Source of the DNA: Candidatus Poribacteria bacterium
GTDB lineage: Bacteria > Poribacteria > WGA-4E > PCPOR2b
Length of the DNA stretch: 64,000 nt
Direction: 5' to 3'
NCBI GenBank assembly: GCA_003635265.1
Contig: PYIZ01000026.1
Span: forward strand, 20,491 to 84,490
This document shows, one piece after another, positions 62,075 through 64,000 of the stretch. The translations under genes and the position numbers were made by a program. The notes beneath the pieces were generated by a model. It saw only the letters and a list, made by a program, of their open reading frames with translations, was not told where the DNA came from and did no database searches. Position 1 is the first letter of the stretch, and the number at the start of each line of letters is the position of its first letter.

Positions 62075-62704
62075 CTATGACTGGGTTGTTCCAAACAGGT
62101 AGGCTTTACCCAACTTCGCGAGTGCTTTGCGGGACAGTTGACTGATTCGACCCTCACTGACACCGAGCCTGTCCGCTATCTCAACGGCTTTCAGCCCATC
62201 ATAAAACTTCATCTCCACGACTGCACGCTCGTTCTCGGATAAACACCCCAGCAGTTGGGGGAGTGCGATCTTGAAGTTTTCAACATCGATCTCCCACACG
62301 ACAGTATCTTCAACACCATCGTGCAGCAGTGCCTCGGCAACAAGCCCATCCATCAACTGATTGACTTGCTGGTGCTGGGTCCCTTTATCTCCTTCAAGCG
62401 CTGAATATGGAATCGCTTTGAGGGCTTTATCACGCTCGTTCCAGAGCTTGGTACACACACGGGTACGGATAAACGTGCCTAAACTCGCGCCGCTTTTGTG
62501 TTTTGGGTCGTATTTGGGTGAGTTTTCAAGGATTGTCAGGTATGCTAGTTGGTGCAGATCCGGCTTTGACCGCTTTAGTGGGTCGCAGCCACGGGCAACG
62601 CATTCGACGCACCGGACCACCGACTCCGCCGCGCTCAGGGGCTGGTTGGGTTTGATGTGGAAGGGACAATTTTTGGCGTAATGAGGACCGCGTTGAGGTG
62701 TCAT
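62075..62704 (-). CDS. Non-standard sigma-70-family RNA polymerase sigma factor
   Basis: 209 aa. Region 4 is clear at the C-terminus: LSENERAVVEMKFYDGLKAV, then EIADRLGVSEGRISQLSRKALAKL, a helix-turn-helix that should contact -35 DNA. The N-terminal half (~35-125) resembles a shortened region 2 but is divergent, and carries a Cys-rich stretch (CVECVARGC) plus CPFH near the start, suggesting a metal site. No anti-sigma gene is adjacent. GAGGA lies 7 nt before the ATG. Possible self-regulation through the inverted repeat in its leader is inferred. Confidence 0.82.
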   Translation of the reverse strand: MTPQRGPHYAKNCPFHIKPNQPLSAAESVVRCVECVARGCDPLKRSKPDLHQLAYLTILENSPKYDPKHKSGASLGTFIRTRVCTKLWNERDKALKAIPYSALEGDKGTQHQQVNQLMDGLVAEALLHDGVEDTVVWEIDVENFKIALPQLLGCLSENERAVVEMKFYDGLKAVEIADRLGVSEGRISQLSRKALAKLGKAYLFGTTQS

Positions 62705-62724
62705 AACTATTCCTCTGTTTGGGG

Positions 62725-62756
62725 TTGTTACATCTAATGATTCTAGTATGTAACAA
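62725..62756. promoter_or_regulatory. Perfect inverted repeat TTGTTACAT...ATGTAACAA in the sigma-factor leader
   Basis: 9-bp arms separated by 14 nt, 20 bp upstream of the sigma-factor ATG. A further partial half-site TGTTACG lies at 62763. It could be an operator or an RNA hairpin with a 14-nt loop. Confidence 0.5.
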
Positions 62757-62861
62757 TTCGCCTGTTACGCCCTATTCACCTGGCAAATGAAGGGGGCATT
62801 GTGAGGAAGGTGAACCTATAAACGTTTGCGGTTTGCCTCCAAAAATGCAGGTCACTATAAT

Positions 62862-62870
62862 ATTATATCA
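62862..62870 (-). promoter_or_regulatory. Extended -10 promoter for the sigma-factor gene
   Basis: Minus strand TGATATAAT (TGnTATAAT). No good -35. Transcription would start around 62855, giving a leader of about 150 nt that contains the inverted repeat. Confidence 0.4.
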
Positions 62871-62922
62871 GTTTCATAGGAAAATCTTTAGCTTTTTTTT
62901 CAAAAAAAAACGATTCAATCAC
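62863..62922 (-). CDS. Doubtful 19-aa ORF (GTG start)
   Basis: AAGGAG lies 6 nt before a GTG. The peptide is Phe/Lys-rich and depends on homopolymer T and A runs, so it could be chance. Its end overlaps the -10 box. Confidence 0.2.
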   Translation of the reverse strand: MIESFFFEKKAKDFPMKLI

Positions 62923-62975
62923 TCCTTTCTCCTTATAAAGACGTTTCAATTGAGGGAAAGTTCGACTTTTCTCAT

Positions 62976-63083
62976 CTACCGAAGAACAGCCGTATTTTCA
63001 CCCGTTGTATAAGTAATCTGTAGTTGTTCGATATTATCTTCTATAGTGTTGAGCAGTTTCAGCAGCCCGTTGATTTGCTCCAT
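62976..63083 (-). CDS. 35-aa microprotein candidate
   Basis: 35 aa (starts MEQINGLLKLL), Leu/Ile/Glu/Gln-rich and probably a single amphipathic helix or coiled coil. AAAGGAG lies 7 nt before the ATG. It stands between the LivK-like gene and the sigma factor, same strand. Function unknown. Confidence 0.5.
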   Translation of the reverse strand: MEQINGLLKLLNTIEDNIEQLQITYTTGENTAVLR

Positions 63084-63105
63084 ACGATTTCTCCTTTACT
63101 TGGGG

Positions 63106-63330
63106 GCTAAGTTAGCCGAATGTTTCTGCCTAGCACGCGATTGTTCATAACTTTTTTCAAAAATGTAGTGGCGGCAGCAAACCCCCGGCTTTGGTGGACG
63201 CCATGACTCACTAGGGAGCTGCCATGAGGTCAGCTGCCATATTTATACGAGGGACACCCAAAGGTGTCCCCCACCGCTAGGGCTGTAGGTATCGAGGATA
63301 GTGTTCTTTGATGGGAGACCAACAGCCCTA
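63106..63330. other. Structured intergenic stretch between LivK-like gene and microprotein
   Basis: GGGACACC-CAAA-GGTGTCCC (63251-63270) is a perfect 8-bp hairpin; TAGGGCTGT (63278-63286) pairs with ACAGCCCTA (63322-63330); GGCTAA-G-TTAGCC lies at 63106-63118. No T-run. Transcribed from the minus strand it would follow the LivK-like stop, so a terminator, attenuator or small RNA are possible. Confidence 0.45.
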
Positions 63331-63345
63331 ACCTCTAAAACCCAT

Positions 63346-64000
63346 TTACTCAAAGATTTGCAATTCGCCGTCTTTGACAATTAGTATCTTCGGCTCGTAA
63401 ACGGCATCGCCGACAGTGTTAAAGGAGAACTTGCCGGCAACAGTATCAAAGTCTGTGATATTTGCCAGTGCGTCTCGGATGGCGGTTGAATTAATAGATG
63501 GTGCGTTGGCTATCGCTTCCGCCAAGACGCTGAGTGCGACATACGCCCGTGCAGCGTAGTTGTCAGGTGCTTCCCCATATTTCTCAGTATAGTTCTGGAC
63601 AAACACTTGATTCCCCGGCGTATTCGCTGTGCTCGCCCACCCGACAAAGGTGATAGCCCCCTCCGCTGCAGTGCCCGCAGCCTGCACATTGGCTGTCGTC
63701 AACGTGCGAACAATAAACGGCACCGACACGGGTATACCGACTTGACGCCCTTGCGTCAGTATCCCAGGCTTCTCAGGTGCCTGCGCGGATACAAAGATAA
63801 CGTCCGGGTTCATTTCGTTTATCCGAGTCAGTTGTGCCGTGAAATCGGTATCCCCGCCTCGGAAGGTCTCTGTGATCAGCACCTCGACTCCCTTTGTAGC
63901 GAGCGTTTCTCTCACCGCAAGATCGCTGTCTGTGGAGAAGACATCGGTGTCGTCATACATCGTCGCGGCTGTTTGATAGCCGAGCTTGGCGTGGGTCGTC
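63346..64000 (-). CDS. Branched-chain-type ABC solute-binding protein, 5' end beyond window
   Basis: Partial. 204 residues are seen from an internal Met at 63960, and the open frame continues to the edge (LGYQTAATMYDDTDVFS), so the start is outside. LivK-like type 1 periplasmic binding fold: DPDVIFVSAQ-like central strand (NPDVIFVSAQA), then YGEAPDNYAARAYVAL and a late AGKFSFNTVGDAVYEPKI. It binds amino acids, amides or short-chain acids. Permease genes, if any, lie beyond the window. Confidence 0.88.
   Translation of the reverse strand, partial: TTHAKLGYQTAATMYDDTDVFSTDSDLAVRETLATKGVEVLITETFRGGDTDFTAQLTRINEMNPDVIFVSAQAPEKPGILTQGRQVGIPVSVPFIVRTLTTANVQAAGTAAEGAITFVGWASTANTPGNQVFVQNYTEKYGEAPDNYAARAYVALSVLAEAIANAPSINSTAIRDALANITDFDTVAGKFSFNTVGDAVYEPKILIVKDGELQIFE

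Overview
This 64 kb window is a bacterial chromosome segment of moderate GC. It is densely packed with complete housekeeping operons, interleaved with catabolic genes and small mobile repeats. No rRNA, tRNA or species marker was seen, so the lineage is inferred. Two PhyH dioxygenases, two Gfo/Idh/MocA oxidoreductases, an RspA/ManD-type enolase, a DUF1080 protein, a DapA-like aldolase, a dockerin-repeat secreted protein and palindromic 3' repeats together resemble Candidatus Poribacteria or related sponge and marine heterotrophs. Lipoproteins, a MinCDE set and a fused TRAP permease indicate a didermic cell.

Layout. 1-4.2 kb: an intact TnpB at the left edge, a MITE-like repeat, a fused TRAP permease and a DUF1080 sugar-hydrolase-like protein. 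4.5-10.7 kb (+): a HEAT/TPR protein, a membrane protein, then phosphoglucosamine mutase, YvcK/GlmR and GlmS, i.e. UDP-GlcNAc supply with its probable regulator. 10.8-18.7 kb: cupin, PhyH oxygenase with an altered metal site, dockerin-bearing peptide-type binding protein, two lipoproteins, a GIY-YIG-like protein and an M14 peptidase. 18.8-24.6 kb (-): pyrK, a pterin dehydratase, pyrD and a pyrB carrying a PyrI-like zinc tail, followed by an RspA-like dehydratase and an oxidoreductase. 25-32 kb: beta-propeller protein, trmFO, cytochrome c, tgt, secG, tpiA and gap. 32.4-35.8 kb (+): LarA-type racemase and minCDE. 35.8-41.3 kb (-): HAD phosphatase, YkgJ-type protein, M23 peptidase, rdgB, rph and alr. 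41.4-44.3 kb (+): orphan sugar-type ABC ATPase, a DUF2156 protein and thiamine pyrophosphokinase. 44.4-56.8 kb: oxidoreductase, double GNAT, canonical PhyH, DapA-like aldolase, GH32, argC, an aminotransferase, a zinc-ribbon membrane protein, a GH42-like protein and a class V aminotransferase-fold enzyme. 57-60.2 kb (+): amidohydrolase/lactonase, IlvD/Edd sugar-acid dehydratase and a carboxymuconolactone-decarboxylase-like protein, probably a sugar-acid route.

60.2-64 kb (-) is different. It holds a truncated LivK-type binding protein, a structured intergenic stretch, a non-standard sigma-70-family factor with a perfect inverted repeat in its leader, and a ladder of very small ORFs with near-consensus Shine-Dalgarno sites. 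This is the least explained part of the window.

Dispersed repeats link the regions. A ~105-145 bp MITE-like element occurs three times, and a ~34 nt hairpin beginning AGAAACCGAGTT occurs four times plus one decayed copy. Other palindromes also recur. Most lie just 3' of genes.
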